In this document: positions 42,792-51,688 of the stretch, in pieces
Numbering within the stretch: the first letter of the stretch is position 1
How the letters are laid out: every line of letters starts with the position of its first letter
The notes under the pieces: generated by a model
What the model saw: only the letters and a program-made list of their open reading frames with translations
Database searches by the model: none
Told to the model about the DNA's origin: nothing
Program-made: the position numbers and the translations under genes
Source of the DNA: Bacillus sp. SLBN-46
GTDB taxonomy: Bacteria; Bacillota; Bacilli; Bacillales; Cytobacillaceae
Assembly: GCF_031453555.1 (NCBI RefSeq)
Contig: NZ_JAVIZM010000001.1
Location: 4,719,001-4,783,000 of the forward strand
DNA length: 64,000 nucleotides
Reading direction: 5' to 3'

Positions 42792-43964
42792 ATGCAACTT
42801 ACATTGGAAAATCCTAAAAGCACCAAAAGTGACAAACCATTTTCAAGGACTAATCCATTTCGAGCAAAGGTTTTAAAAAATAGTAATTTAAATGGAACTG
42901 GCTCTAGCAAGGAAACAAGGCACATTGAGTTATCATTAAAAGATTCAGGTCTTTCTTACAACCCGGGTGATGCACTTGGCGTTGTGCCGGCAAATGATCC
43001 GGAACTTGTGGCTTCTCTTCTTGTGCTAATGGGCTGGGATGAAGAATCGGTTGTTACTGTTAGTAAGCTAGGTGAGACACTGCCGTTAAAGGAAGCGCTG
43101 ACTTCTTACTTTGAAATTACACTGCTGACTAAGAAGATCTTACAACAAGCAGCAGCATTTACAGAAAATGAATTGCTTCAAAACCTTGTGTTAGTTGAGA
43201 ATTCAACCCAACTAAAGGAATATTGCTATGGGCGTGATTTGCTTGATATGTTACGTGATTTTGGCCCATGGAAGGCTTCTGCCCAGGACATCGTTTCCTT
43301 ATTAAGAAAAATGACGCCACGTCTCTATTCAATTGCAAGCAGCCTTACAGCAAATCCTGATGAAGTTCATCTAACGATAGGTGCTGTACGCTACACTGCG
43401 CATGGACGTGACCGAAAAGGCGTTTGTTCTGTTTTATGTGCTGAGCGTCTTCAGGAAGGGGATACGCTTCCAGTCTTTGTTCAAGCTAATAAACACTTCA
43501 ATTTGCCAGATTCCCAAGATACAGATATTATAATGGTTGGTCCTGGGACGGGCATTGCACCATTCCGTTCTTTTATCCAGGAACGTGCAGTTAATAAAGC
43601 AACCGGCCGGTCATGGCTGTTTTTTGGGGATCAGCATGCTGCCTCGGATTTTCTTTATCAAAACGAGCTGGAACAATACCAACAAGATGGGGTATTAACA
43701 AGACTTGATACGGCATTTTCCCGCGATGCGGTTCAAAAAGTTTATGTCCAGCATAAACTGATCGAACATAGCAAAGAATTATTTGCATGGATTGAAAAAG
43801 GAGCTATATTCTACGTTTGTGGGGATAAGGAACATATGGCGAAAGACGTCAACGACACGCTGATTACCATCATTGAACAGGAAGGTACAATGAATCGTGA
43901 AGCAGCCGAAGCGTATCTTAAAGATATGCAGAAGCAAGGACGTTATCAACGTGATGTGTATTAA
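42792..43964 (+). CDS. CysJ-like FAD/NADPH reductase lacking the flavodoxin domain
   Basis: 390 residues. The FAD-binding domain of the CPR/CysJ family (PGDALGVVPANDPELV, MTPRLYSIASSLTANPDEVHLTIG with the RLYS flavin motif at about 176-179) is followed by the NADPH domain: GPGTGIAPFRSFIQER, SWLFFGDQHAASDFLYQNELE, FYVCGDKEHMAKDV and C-terminal YQRDVY. Full CysJ is about 600 residues with an N-terminal FMN flavodoxin domain, absent here, and no cysI is adjacent. It could reduce a separate flavodoxin, for example for NOS or sulfite reductase; that is inference. ATG 42792 follows GGAGGT. Confidence 0.88.
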   Translation: MQLTLENPKSTKSDKPFSRTNPFRAKVLKNSNLNGTGSSKETRHIELSLKDSGLSYNPGDALGVVPANDPELVASLLVLMGWDEESVVTVSKLGETLPLKEALTSYFEITLLTKKILQQAAAFTENELLQNLVLVENSTQLKEYCYGRDLLDMLRDFGPWKASAQDIVSLLRKMTPRLYSIASSLTANPDEVHLTIGAVRYTAHGRDRKGVCSVLCAERLQEGDTLPVFVQANKHFNLPDSQDTDIIMVGPGTGIAPFRSFIQERAVNKATGRSWLFFGDQHAASDFLYQNELEQYQQDGVLTRLDTAFSRDAVQKVYVQHKLIEHSKELFAWIEKGAIFYVCGDKEHMAKDVNDTLITIIEQEGTMNREAAEAYLKDMQKQGRYQRDVY

Positions 43965-43992
43965 CTATGAATCAAAGGGCATTTGGTAAATA

Positions 43993-44042
43993 AAAAGCAA
44001 AGAGACACTTCATTCTTTTGTACGAAGTGTCTCTTTGCTTTT
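43993..44042. terminator. Strong bidirectional terminator
   Basis: AAAAGCAAAGAGACACTTC / GAAGTGTCTCTTTGCTTTT, a 19-bp perfect stem with a 12-base loop, between convergent genes. Confidence 0.92.
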
Positions 44043-44069
44043 CATACTTCCGGTACCTGTCACCGCCCG

Positions 44070-44570
44070 CTAACCCCAATTCACCCTGTGCCAAGCCCCC
44101 TTCTGAATACTAAACATAGATTGATCACTTCCAAATCTCTTAAATGTTTTTTCAAATTTCATCCCCACTCTTTTTAACAACCTGCAGGCCCGTTCATTAA
44201 GTGTTGGCGTTTCAGCGACAATCGTTGTTAACTCCAAGGAATGAAAGCCATATTCGATTACCTTCTCGATGACTTCCTTCGCATACCCCTTTCCCCAGTA
44301 AGCAGGTAAAAATTGATAGCCAATCTCTGTGTTGATTCTGTCATAGCCTGTATCTAAGCATACTAACCCAATAAATTCTTTCGTTTCTTTCAGTCTAACT
44401 GTCCAATAATGATTGGATTCCAACATCATTTGAAATCTAATACCAAACGATATCTCATCAACTGTTCCATCAAGGTACTTACGTACGTCTTCGTTCACAT
44501 ACAACATCCATATGGATTCATAGTCTTCTTCAGAAATAGCCAATAACTCGCATCGCTCTGTCATTAACAT
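44070..44570 (-). CDS. GNAT acetyltransferase (RimJ/RimL type)
   Basis: About 166 residues from ATG 44570; ATG 44585 is also open but abuts AAGGTGG without spacing, so the start is uncertain. RimL-type features: MTERCELLAISEEDYESIW, WTVRLKETKEFIGLVCLDTG, IGYQFLPAYWGKGYAKEVIEKVIEYGFHSLELTTIVAETPTLNERACRLLKRVGMKFE with the acetyl-CoA loop. Acceptor unknown. Convergent with the reductase gene. Confidence 0.83.
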   Translation of the reverse strand: MLMTERCELLAISEEDYESIWMLYVNEDVRKYLDGTVDEISFGIRFQMMLESNHYWTVRLKETKEFIGLVCLDTGYDRINTEIGYQFLPAYWGKGYAKEVIEKVIEYGFHSLELTTIVAETPTLNERACRLLKRVGMKFEKTFKRFGSDQSMFSIQKGAWHRVNWG

Positions 44571-44760
44571 CTTGGTCTCACCCATCCACCTTTTTAATTT
44601 CGATATCTATTTTGTTTTTTCATGAGAATTATGAAAGAAGCTGCAATCATATACCTCCTAATTCTATGTATTTAAAAATATTATATACATAGTTTTTCTA
44701 TGTAGCAAGAGTGATTTAACTTTAAGTTTCAGCATTGCAAAACTGGATTGCATATGTATG

Positions 44761-44769
44761 TGTTATAAT
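44761..44769 (+). promoter_or_regulatory. Extended -10 promoter candidate for the LytTR operon
   Basis: TGTTATAAT matches the extended -10 TGnTATAAT; the -35 region is weak. It lies 70 bp before the LytTR start. Confidence 0.45.
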
Positions 44770-44840
44770 GAAGTGGTCTAAAGGATGTAAGCAGCATCCG
44801 TAGTCGACCTGAAATAATTTGAATTTTCGTGGGTGATCAT

Positions 44841-45277
44841 ATGAAAATTTCAATCGAAGAAATAAACAAAGAGCTGGCAGAAGAAATCCTCATTAGGTGC
44901 CATGAGGTAGATGACGAAGTCAATGAAATTGTAAACAAGCTGAAAACGGAAGACCTCATCTTACTCGGCTACCACAATGATAAAGTTCACCGTATTAAGC
45001 TGAGTGAAATTTATTATTTCGAAGCCGTTGACGGAAGGTTTTTAGCTACTGCAAGGACAACGTTTTTGAGGTCAAACAAAAGCTTTATGAACTAGAAGAA
45101 CTATGCAACGGTAGGAACTGCTTTCGTGCGTCCAAATCGACGATTCTGAACATAGCTAAAATCTCTTCTATCCATCCATCCATAAGCGGCCGACTCGAAG
45201 CGGTGCTTGATAACGGGGAGCGCGCTGTTGTATCAAGGCAATATGTGCCTGTCCTTAAAAAGATGCTGGGATTATAA
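44841..45277 (+). pseudogene. LytTR-domain DNA-binding protein gene with a one-base frameshift
   Basis: ATG 44841 opens a frame reading EILIRCHEVDDEVNEIVNKLK...VHRIKLSEIYYFEAVDGR. It then shifts: the +1 frame continues VFSYCKDNVFEVKQKLYELEEL...FRASKSTILNIAKISSIHPSISGRLEAVLDNGERAVVSRQYVPVLKKMLGL to TAA at 45275-45277. One missing base near 45040 (AAGGTTTTT, where AAGGGTTTTT would restore the frame) accounts for it. Complete it would be a 146-residue LytTR regulator. The DUF3021 partner follows at 14 bp. The break could be real or a sequencing/assembly error. Confidence 0.85.
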
Positions 45278-45291
45278 CAGGAGGGTTACAT

Positions 45292-45726
45292 ATGAAGCTG
45301 TCCGAATTTGCAAAAAAAATCATCAAGGATTTCTTACTCATCTTCGCACTCATCATCATTATTATTACTATTTTGCGACAACTGTATTTCCCTGATGAAG
45401 CCTTTGATTTGAAGTCCATTTACATCATTATGGCATTCGCCTTTTTAAGTGCAATAATAGGATTTATTTTGTATTCTCCTAATGACTTAAGCGAAAAAAA
45501 TATGCGTATTAGAATGATCCTGCATTTTTTCACATTGGAGTTTCTATTGATTGCCCTTAGTAGTGTTTTTGGGATTGTGGAAAGTCCATCAGATGGAATC
45601 ATTTTGGCAGTGCAAATTGCCATCATCTATTTCATCGTTCGTTTCCTATCATGGAAAAAGGATCAAAAGGAAGCCCAACAAATCAACGAAAAGCTAATGG
45701 CATGGAAGAAAGACGTTCCTCAATAA
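45292..45726 (+). CDS. DUF3021 membrane protein, partner of LytTR regulator
   Basis: 144 residues, four membrane helices (DFLLIFALIIIIITILRQLYF; IYIIMAFAFLSAIIGFILY; FFTLEFLLIALSSVFGIV; ILAVQIAIIYFIVRFLSW) and a charged tail. DUF3021 proteins regularly follow small LytTR regulators and are thought to hold them at the membrane. AGGAGG precedes ATG 45292. With the upstream regulator frameshifted, the pair may be inactive. Confidence 0.85.
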   Translation: MKLSEFAKKIIKDFLLIFALIIIIITILRQLYFPDEAFDLKSIYIIMAFAFLSAIIGFILYSPNDLSEKNMRIRMILHFFTLEFLLIALSSVFGIVESPSDGIILAVQIAIIYFIVRFLSWKKDQKEAQQINEKLMAWKKDVPQ

Positions 45727-45749
45727 TCAAATCTGCAACACATAATTAT

Positions 45750-45781
45750 GCGGTAAGCGAAAAAGCTTACCGCTTTTTTTT
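45750..45781 (+). terminator. Terminator after the DUF3021 gene
   Basis: GCGGTAAGC / GCTTACCGC stem with loop GAAAAA and eight T residues. Confidence 0.9.
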
Positions 45782-45891
45782 GCATCTTATTTACCCGTGG
45801 ATACAACTTACTGTTTTTCTATATACTTCCTTTCGATATTTTTTTATGATGAGTTCATAAAATATTATTCGAAAAAGAAGGGGTAACCACG

Positions 45892-47196
45892 ATGGTAACT
45901 TTATTATTATTGATCGCTTTGATGTTAGAGATTTCTTTTGCCACCTACTATATTGTAACGAAGCAAACCCATACAAAAATAAAAAATGGGATTAGGATTG
46001 CTATATTTATAGCCTTTGCCATACTCACACTTTCATCAGTGATTGCGTGGAGCTTCCGCTGGGTGATGCTTGCCATACTACTTTTCCTATTAGCGATAAA
46101 GGGAACGGTTTCTCTTATCCGTAACAAAACAAATTCCCAAAAATACAAAACTTCTAAAATTGTATGGAAATCCATTTTTATGATATTGGCATGGGTCATT
46201 GCATTTGCACCTGCAATTATTTTTCCGCAGCATCCATCACCAAAAGTGACAGGCAAATATGGTGTGGGAACCGCTACTTACACATACGTTGATAAGAATC
46301 GTGTAGAGGAATTTAGCGACAAGGGAGAAAACAGGTTTGTTAATGTAGAATTTTGGTATCCAAAAAATACAGATGGTAAGTTCCCTCTATTAGTGTTCTC
46401 GCATGGTGCCTCTGGCATTAAAGCAAGTAATGCTTCTACCTATACGGAACTTGCAAGCCACGGTTACGTAGTTGTTTCAATCGACCATCCGTACCACTCT
46501 TTTTATACTAAGTCAGAGGATGGAACAGTGGCTATGATTAATTCAGATTATAACCGTGAAATCACCAATCTCAACACTGAAGGTGTGTACACGAATGAAG
46601 AACTCAATGGACTCATTCAAAAGTGGATGAAACTGCGAACTGATGATATGAATTTTGTCATTGATACGATACTTAAAAAAGACGAGAGTGACAATAACCC
46701 CATTTATCAGCAGATCAATACAGAGAAAATTGGTGTGTTCGGGCACTCCATGGGCGGCGCAGCAAGTGTTTGGCTAGGCAGAGAACGCGATGATATAGAT
46801 GCAGTCGTAAATATTGATGCCCCGTTCTTTAGTGAGCTTGTTTATAAAAAAGAAATGGATAATTTTGCAGCAAGCACTAAAGCCTATACGACCCCGATTT
46901 TCAACATTTATTCAGATGATGTTTGGGGGCAGCTTGATATCACGCCTATTTATGTAGCGAACAAACTCAACAATGAATCATTCAAAGACGCATATACTAC
47001 TCATTTTAAAGGGGCAAAACATTTAAGCCTGACTGATTTATCGCTTTTCTCCCCTATCCTTGCAAATGTGCTGCAAGGCGGAAAAGCCGACATTGATCCA
47101 TATTACTGTATTGAAACGGAAAATGAACTCATTCTTAACTTTTTTGACTATGAATTAAAGGGCATTGGCCATTTCACTCCCAAAGAAACCTATTGA
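45892..47196 (+). CDS. Membrane-anchored alpha/beta hydrolase
   Basis: 434 residues. Three to four N-terminal helices (about 1-110) are followed by an extracytoplasmic or membrane-face alpha/beta hydrolase domain resembling platelet-activating-factor acetylhydrolase/dienelactone-hydrolase-like enzymes. FPLLVFSHGASG is the oxyanion region (about 164-175), HGYVVVSIDHPYHS, the nucleophile elbow GVFGHSMGGAAS (about 281-292, Ser nucleophile), and the acid and base probably in IDAP and KGAKHLSL. Likely a lipid or ester hydrolase; substrate unknown. ATG 45892 after AAGGGGT. Confidence 0.82.
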   Translation: MVTLLLLIALMLEISFATYYIVTKQTHTKIKNGIRIAIFIAFAILTLSSVIAWSFRWVMLAILLFLLAIKGTVSLIRNKTNSQKYKTSKIVWKSIFMILAWVIAFAPAIIFPQHPSPKVTGKYGVGTATYTYVDKNRVEEFSDKGENRFVNVEFWYPKNTDGKFPLLVFSHGASGIKASNASTYTELASHGYVVVSIDHPYHSFYTKSEDGTVAMINSDYNREITNLNTEGVYTNEELNGLIQKWMKLRTDDMNFVIDTILKKDESDNNPIYQQINTEKIGVFGHSMGGAASVWLGRERDDIDAVVNIDAPFFSELVYKKEMDNFAASTKAYTTPIFNIYSDDVWGQLDITPIYVANKLNNESFKDAYTTHFKGAKHLSLTDLSLFSPILANVLQGGKADIDPYYCIETENELILNFFDYELKGIGHFTPKETY

Positions 47197-47260
47197 TTTT
47201 TATTTAGTAGCTAGAAAAGACATAGGTATTGAAAAATGTTCCTTGTACGCCCCGTTCAAT

Positions 47261-47294
47261 AAAAAACCCCCACTTCAAAGAAGTGAGGGTTTTT
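47261..47294. terminator. Bidirectional terminator between hydrolase and gntP
   Basis: AAAAACCCCCACTTC / GAAGTGAGGGTTTTT stem with loop AAAG. Confidence 0.88.
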
Positions 47295-47324
47295 GCCCGT
47301 AGTAAAAGCCTACTATTTTTAAGT

Positions 47325-48671
47325 TTATACAAATAAACTTAGTAAGAGAACAAATCCTAATCCAGCTACCGAAATAATCGTCTCAAGTAATGTCCAAGTG
47401 GCAAATGTTTCTTTCATACTTAAACCAAAATACTCTTTGAACATCCAGAAACCAGCGTCGTTCACGTGTGAAGCGATAAGGCTTCCAGCACCAGTTGCAA
47501 GTACAACTAAAGCTAGGTTTACATCGGTTTGACCCAACATTGGAATGACTAATCCAGCAGTGGTTAAGGCTGCAACTGTCGCAGAACCTAATGAGATACG
47601 TAAAATTGCTGCAATAATCCAAGCCAGTAGAATCGGCGAAATGTTAGTTCCTTTAAATAATTCGGCTACATAATCACCTACATGACCATTAATTAATACT
47701 TGTTTGAAAGCACCGCCGCCTCCAATGATTAAGAGCATCATGCCAATGTGTGAAATCGCTTCTGTACAAGAATCCATTACTGTTTTGATCGGGATCTTTC
47801 TCGCTAATCCCATTGTGTAAATAGCTACTAATAAAGAGATAACCATTGCTGGGGAAGCACCGCCAACAAAACGAATAATAGCTAGTAAACTATTATCTGC
47901 AAATCCCATAGTTTTTTGAAGCAAAGTTAAAATTGTAGCGATTGACATTAGGATTACAGGAAGCATTGCCGTAAATACACTGATACCAAATCCAGGTGTG
48001 TCTTCAAGTTTAAATGTTTTTAGTTCACCTAAAGAGGCAATATTACCAGTCTTTGAAAATGATGCAGGAACCAATTTTTTAGCTAGCTTTGTAAATAAAG
48101 GACCAGCGATAATGACTGTTGGAACAGCAATAATAAAACCGTAAAGTAATACTTGGCCAAGATCGGCACCAAATTCACCTGCAATGGTGGTTGGTCCTGG
48201 GTGCGGCGGTAAAAATCCGTGTGTGACAGATAAAGCTGCTCCCATTGGAATACCAAGATATAAAATAGAAACCTTTAATTGTTTTGAAATGGCAAATACG
48301 ATTGGAATCAATAAAACTAATCCTACTTCAAAGAATAAAGCAATACCGATAATGAATGAAGCAGCCACTACAGCCCATTGAATATTCTTTTCGCCAAATT
48401 TATTAACGAGAGTCATCGCAATTCGCTGCGCGCCTCCTGAATCGGCAATTAATTTACCCAGCATGGCACCAAGTCCGAAGATTAATGCTATATGTCCGAG
48501 TGTTCCACCTAAGCCTGCTTCAATTGTTGCGATGATTTCATCTAATTTCATTCCAAGTGCGATAGCCACACCGAATGAGACCACGATAAGTGAAACGAAG
48601 GTGTTTAATTTTAAACCCATGATTAATACGAGTAAAGCTAATATCCCTATTGCTACTATTACTAATGGCAT
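47325..48671 (-). CDS. gntP: GntP-family gluconate:H+ symporter
   Basis: 448 residues from ATG 48671 (GGGGGA upstream; TTG 48686 also open). About 12-14 helices. Family segments: GLGGTLGHIALIFGLGAMLGKLIADSGGAQRIA, THGFLPPHPGPTTIAGEFGADLGQVLLYG (a GntP signature), IGGGGAFKQVLINGHVGDYV and ASHVNDAGFWMFKEYFGLSMKETFATWT. It imports gluconate or a related sugar acid. Adjacent to two GntR-type regulators and two dehydrogenases, forming a sugar-acid locus. No kinase is present in the window. Confidence 0.93.
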   Translation of the reverse strand: MPLVIVAIGILALLVLIMGLKLNTFVSLIVVSFGVAIALGMKLDEIIATIEAGLGGTLGHIALIFGLGAMLGKLIADSGGAQRIAMTLVNKFGEKNIQWAVVAASFIIGIALFFEVGLVLLIPIVFAISKQLKVSILYLGIPMGAALSVTHGFLPPHPGPTTIAGEFGADLGQVLLYGFIIAVPTVIIAGPLFTKLAKKLVPASFSKTGNIASLGELKTFKLEDTPGFGISVFTAMLPVILMSIATILTLLQKTMGFADNSLLAIIRFVGGASPAMVISLLVAIYTMGLARKIPIKTVMDSCTEAISHIGMMLLIIGGGGAFKQVLINGHVGDYVAELFKGTNISPILLAWIIAAILRISLGSATVAALTTAGLVIPMLGQTDVNLALVVLATGAGSLIASHVNDAGFWMFKEYFGLSMKETFATWTLLETIISVAGLGFVLLLSLFV

Positions 48672-48770
48672 GCTTTTTTCCCCCAAAGATATTTATATAT
48701 TTTTATTAATTAGTCCTCTTTGATCATTGGCAATCCGTGTATAATCTTCTTCTAATAGGTACAACTACTT

Positions 48771-49493
48771 CTAAGATTTTTGCTCTCTAGAGAGCATTTG
48801 TTGTGACATCCAAAGGTCTTCCACTTTACCTTGAACATCATCAAAATTTTGATGTAATGACTTGATCATAAGATCTCTATTTTTTGTATTTATGGCATCG
48901 ATATAAAGCTGGTGATTTTCCACAATCCGTTCAAAATCATCATATTTTTCTTCGAGACGGGCTCTCATCGATAATAGAATTAAACTTTCCATAACAGGTT
49001 TTGCATTATTCCATATAAGCAAAATGTATGAATGACCAATCGAACGAATGATCGTTTCATGGAATAAGAGATCTTGAAATGAAAACTCATCGGCATCTTT
49101 GTATTTTATGGCAATTTTCATCATTTCTAGTATTTTACTAAGTTCTCTCACTAACCCTTTAGTATCTATTTTTACAAGCCGTTCAAAAACAAATGTTTCT
49201 ATTAGGATACGGACATCATAGATTTCTTCTATTTCTTTCTTTGTTAAACCAATGACGACTGCACCCATTCTTTCTAATCGAATCATATTTTCAGAGGCTA
49301 GCATTTTTAAAGCTTCACGAATGGGTGAACGACTTACATTATATTCTTCTGCTAATTTATTTTCCGATAGGATGGTACCGCTTTCAACTAAACCGGAAAT
49401 AATTTGCATTCTAAGCTCGCATGTTACACGCTCACCAGTGGAAGCTTTTGAAAGCCATTTTGTGGGATATAGATATTCCTTCGTTTCGTTCAA
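48771..49493 (-). CDS. GntR-family regulator, FCD subfamily (1)
   Basis: 240 residues from TTG 49493, preceded by AAGGAGGTGA at ideal spacing; an in-frame TTG at 49532 lies in the operator. N-terminal winged helix: RVTCELRMQIISGLVESGTILSENKLAEEYNVSRSPIREALKMLASENMIRLERMGAVVIG. C-terminal FCD helical ligand domain with the metal-binding Asp/His pattern (DVRILIET..., FQDLLFHETIIRSIGHSY). It is a paralogue of the divergent gene at 49803. ACATGTATACAAGT (49521-49534) in its leader suggests autoregulation. Confidence 0.9.
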   Translation of the reverse strand: MNETKEYLYPTKWLSKASTGERVTCELRMQIISGLVESGTILSENKLAEEYNVSRSPIREALKMLASENMIRLERMGAVVIGLTKKEIEEIYDVRILIETFVFERLVKIDTKGLVRELSKILEMMKIAIKYKDADEFSFQDLLFHETIIRSIGHSYILLIWNNAKPVMESLILLSMRARLEEKYDDFERIVENHQLYIDAINTKNRDLMIKSLHQNFDDVQGKVEDLWMSQQMLSREQKS

Positions 49494-49520
49494 GAACTCA
49501 CCTCCTTGTTGAACAGTTAT

Positions 49521-49534
49521 ACATGTATACAAGT
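49521..49534. promoter_or_regulatory. GntR operator upstream of regulator 1
   Basis: ACATGTATACAAGT differs at one base from the perfect palindrome ACTTGTATACAAGT at 49665. It overlaps TATACATGTATA, itself palindromic. Confidence 0.65.
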
Positions 49535-49664
49535 ATTATAAAACAGATTTTTCAAAATGCAAGCGCTTTTATTTTATTTGGATTTTACCTACCTCCTGCT
49601 TACGGTGTTATAATAACGCTTACATTTTTTTGTTGACAGGATTATCAATATTCCGTAAACTTTA

Positions 49665-49678
49665 ACTTGTATACAAGT
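49665..49678. promoter_or_regulatory. GntR operator ACTTGTATACAAGT upstream of regulator 2
   Basis: Perfect 14-bp palindrome in the divergent regulator gap (49494-49802). It shares the ACTTGTnnACAAGT form with two sites before the dehydrogenase gene. Confidence 0.72.
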
Positions 49679-49802
49679 ACACGGCGAAATGCCCTATTCT
49701 TATGTGTTTTGAGGTTTTATTTCCATTCTGGATTTTTTCCTCTATATTTACCTTATAAGAAAGAAATCTTTTCGCGAAGACTTATAGGGAGAGTTGAAAA
49801 GT

Positions 49803-50489
49803 ATGCAGTATCCATCATCATGGCTACAAAGGGCTTCACTTGGGGAAAAGATCGTAAGTGAATTAAGATTACGAATTATTAGTGGCAGTATTCATCCAGG
49901 CTCATTATTATCTGAAAATCAGATTGCAACTGAATTTGGGACGAGTCGATCACCAGTTAGAGAGGCTTTGAGAACGCTTTCTGTGGAAGGGTTAATCCGT
50001 TTAGAAAGGATGGGTGCTGTGGTATTAGGCTTGACGTCAAAGGATATCGATGAACTAAATGATGTTCGTTTTATGATTGAAAGCTTTGTATTGCAACGCC
50101 TTTCTCAGATTGACCATGAGCCATTAGTGGAGACCCTTAATAAAATCATCGACAAGATGGAATTGGCGGGTAAACACCAAGACTATATTGAATTTTCCTA
50201 TCAGGACTTATGTTTCCATGAAGAAATGATTTTGGGGATCAACCATACAAGGATTTCGCATTTATGGAATAGTATACGGGAAATCGTACTAACCGCCCTT
50301 CTAGTGGCAACTGGAAAACGATTTGTAGGAAAAACGGATGAAATAGAACCTCTTATTGAAAAACACCGATTAATCGTGAAAGCTCTAGTTTCAAAAGATT
50401 TTCATCTTATTGAAGAAATTATTCAAGAACATTTTAAAGATACTCGTAAAACTGTTAGTGAAACCCTGTTAAAAATGAACCAGGATTAA
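49803..50489 (+). CDS. GntR-family regulator, FCD subfamily (2)
   Basis: 228 residues from ATG 49803; TTG 49794 is in frame but too close to GGGAGAG. Winged helix: KIVSELRLRIISGSIHPGSLLSENQIATEFGTSRSPVREALRTLSVEGLIRLERMGAVVLG, then an FCD domain (DVRFMIESFVLQRL...YQDLCFHEEMILGINHTRISHLW). It closely parallels regulator 1, including the YPxxWLxxASxGE start. It reads toward the dehydrogenase genes and probably controls them through ACTTGTCGACAAGT sites. Confidence 0.9.
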   Translation: MQYPSSWLQRASLGEKIVSELRLRIISGSIHPGSLLSENQIATEFGTSRSPVREALRTLSVEGLIRLERMGAVVLGLTSKDIDELNDVRFMIESFVLQRLSQIDHEPLVETLNKIIDKMELAGKHQDYIEFSYQDLCFHEEMILGINHTRISHLWNSIREIVLTALLVATGKRFVGKTDEIEPLIEKHRLIVKALVSKDFHLIEEIIQEHFKDTRKTVSETLLKMNQD

Positions 50490-50495
50490 TTGAAG

Positions 50496-50630
50496 GTTAA
50501 CATCTTTTTTTTTTAAAAAGATGTTCCATTATTGATTAACTTGTCGACAAGTAGACAAAGAAGTTAACATCTTTTTTATTAAAGAGATGTTTCTTTTATT
50601 AATTAACTTGTCGACAAGTAGACAACATAA
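50496..50630 (+). promoter_or_regulatory. Tandem 66-bp leader units, each a hairpin plus GntR operator
   Basis: Unit 1 (from 50496) and unit 2 (from 50562) each contain GTTAACATCTTTTTT, an inverted AAAGATGTT arm, then ATTAACTTGTCGACAAGTAGACAA. The operators ACTTGTCGACAAGT fall at 50539-50552 and 50605-50618, 66 bp apart. The first hairpin with its T-rich arm may also terminate the regulator gene. The dehydrogenase start is 31 bp after the second operator. Confidence 0.8.
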
Positions 50631-50649
50631 ATAATTGGAGGTTATGAAA

Positions 50650-51672
50650 ATGGCAGTTATGAAGGCGGGTTTGTATATTTCCGAAAAAAAGGTAATGGTT
50701 GGTGAACTTGATAAACCAACATTAAAACAAGGGGAAGCCCTTATTCGAGTATCCTATGCTGGAATTTGTGGAACCGATATGATGATTTATTCAGGAAAAC
50801 ATCCTCGTGCAAAAGCACCTCTAGCAATGGGGCATGAGTTTAGCGGTGTCATTGAAGAATTGAACGGGGAGTCAGCTTTTTCAGTTGGAGACCGAGTAGT
50901 TATTGAACCCACTCTTAGCTGTGGAACGTGTGAAGCCTGTAGATCTGGACAATCTCATGTTTGTAAAAAATTAAAGCTCATTGGTATCGATATGCATGGT
51001 GGATTTGCAGAATACGCGGCCGTTCCCCTACATCGACTTCATATGATTCCCGAGGGATTATCAGATGCCCATGCGGCTTTGGCAGAACCAGTGGCAGTGG
51101 CTGTTCATACTGTAAGACGCTCCAATCTTAAGGTTGGCGATAATGTAGTCATTTTAGGGGCTGGACCAATTGGTTTGCTCATTGGCCTAATGGCGAGACA
51201 GGCGGGGGCGAATCAAATCATCGTTTCCGATATTAGTCCTTACCGCTTGGAAAAAGCAAGAGAACTTGGTTTTACCGCATTGGATGCTAAAGTAGTAGAT
51301 GTTACGTATGAAGTTTTATCACTAACAAATGGAATTGGTGCAGATATTGTTTTTGAAGTGGCTGGTACACAAATTACGGCAAAGCAAATGGTTGAAGTAA
51401 GCAAGATTCAAGGACAAATCATGGTCGTTAGCGTATACAAACAAGCACCAGCTGTAAATTTAGCAGGAATGCACTTTAAAGAAATATCGATGGCAACGAC
51501 AAGATGTTACAGTGGAAGTGATTTTAAAACAGCTATTGACCTAATGGCAAGTGGAAAGATTGATGTTTCTCCATTTATTTCTCATGAGTTACCGCTAGAG
51601 CAAATTGCGGAAGGGTTTAAGTTAATGGAAAATCCAGATGTTTCTTTAAAAATATTATTTCAACCTAATTGA
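50650..51672 (+). CDS. Zinc-dependent medium-chain dehydrogenase (L-idonate/polyol dehydrogenase-like)
   Basis: 340 residues from ATG 50650 (GGAGG 8 bases upstream). MDR features: catalytic zinc Cys in YAGICGTDMMIYSG, GHEFSG, and the structural zinc set CGTCEACRSGQSHVC (about 91-105). The Rossmann NAD-binding VVILGAGPIGLLIGLMARQAG is at about 165-185. Sugar-acid context (GntP, KduD-like SDR) favours an idonate, galactonate or related sugar-acid/polyol dehydrogenase; the exact substrate is open. Co-transcribed with the SDR 16 bp downstream. Confidence 0.9.
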   Translation: MAVMKAGLYISEKKVMVGELDKPTLKQGEALIRVSYAGICGTDMMIYSGKHPRAKAPLAMGHEFSGVIEELNGESAFSVGDRVVIEPTLSCGTCEACRSGQSHVCKKLKLIGIDMHGGFAEYAAVPLHRLHMIPEGLSDAHAALAEPVAVAVHTVRRSNLKVGDNVVILGAGPIGLLIGLMARQAGANQIIVSDISPYRLEKARELGFTALDAKVVDVTYEVLSLTNGIGADIVFEVAGTQITAKQMVEVSKIQGQIMVVSVYKQAPAVNLAGMHFKEISMATTRCYSGSDFKTAIDLMASGKIDVSPFISHELPLEQIAEGFKLMENPDVSLKILFQPN

Positions 51673-51688
51673 TTGAGGAGGAGAAAAG

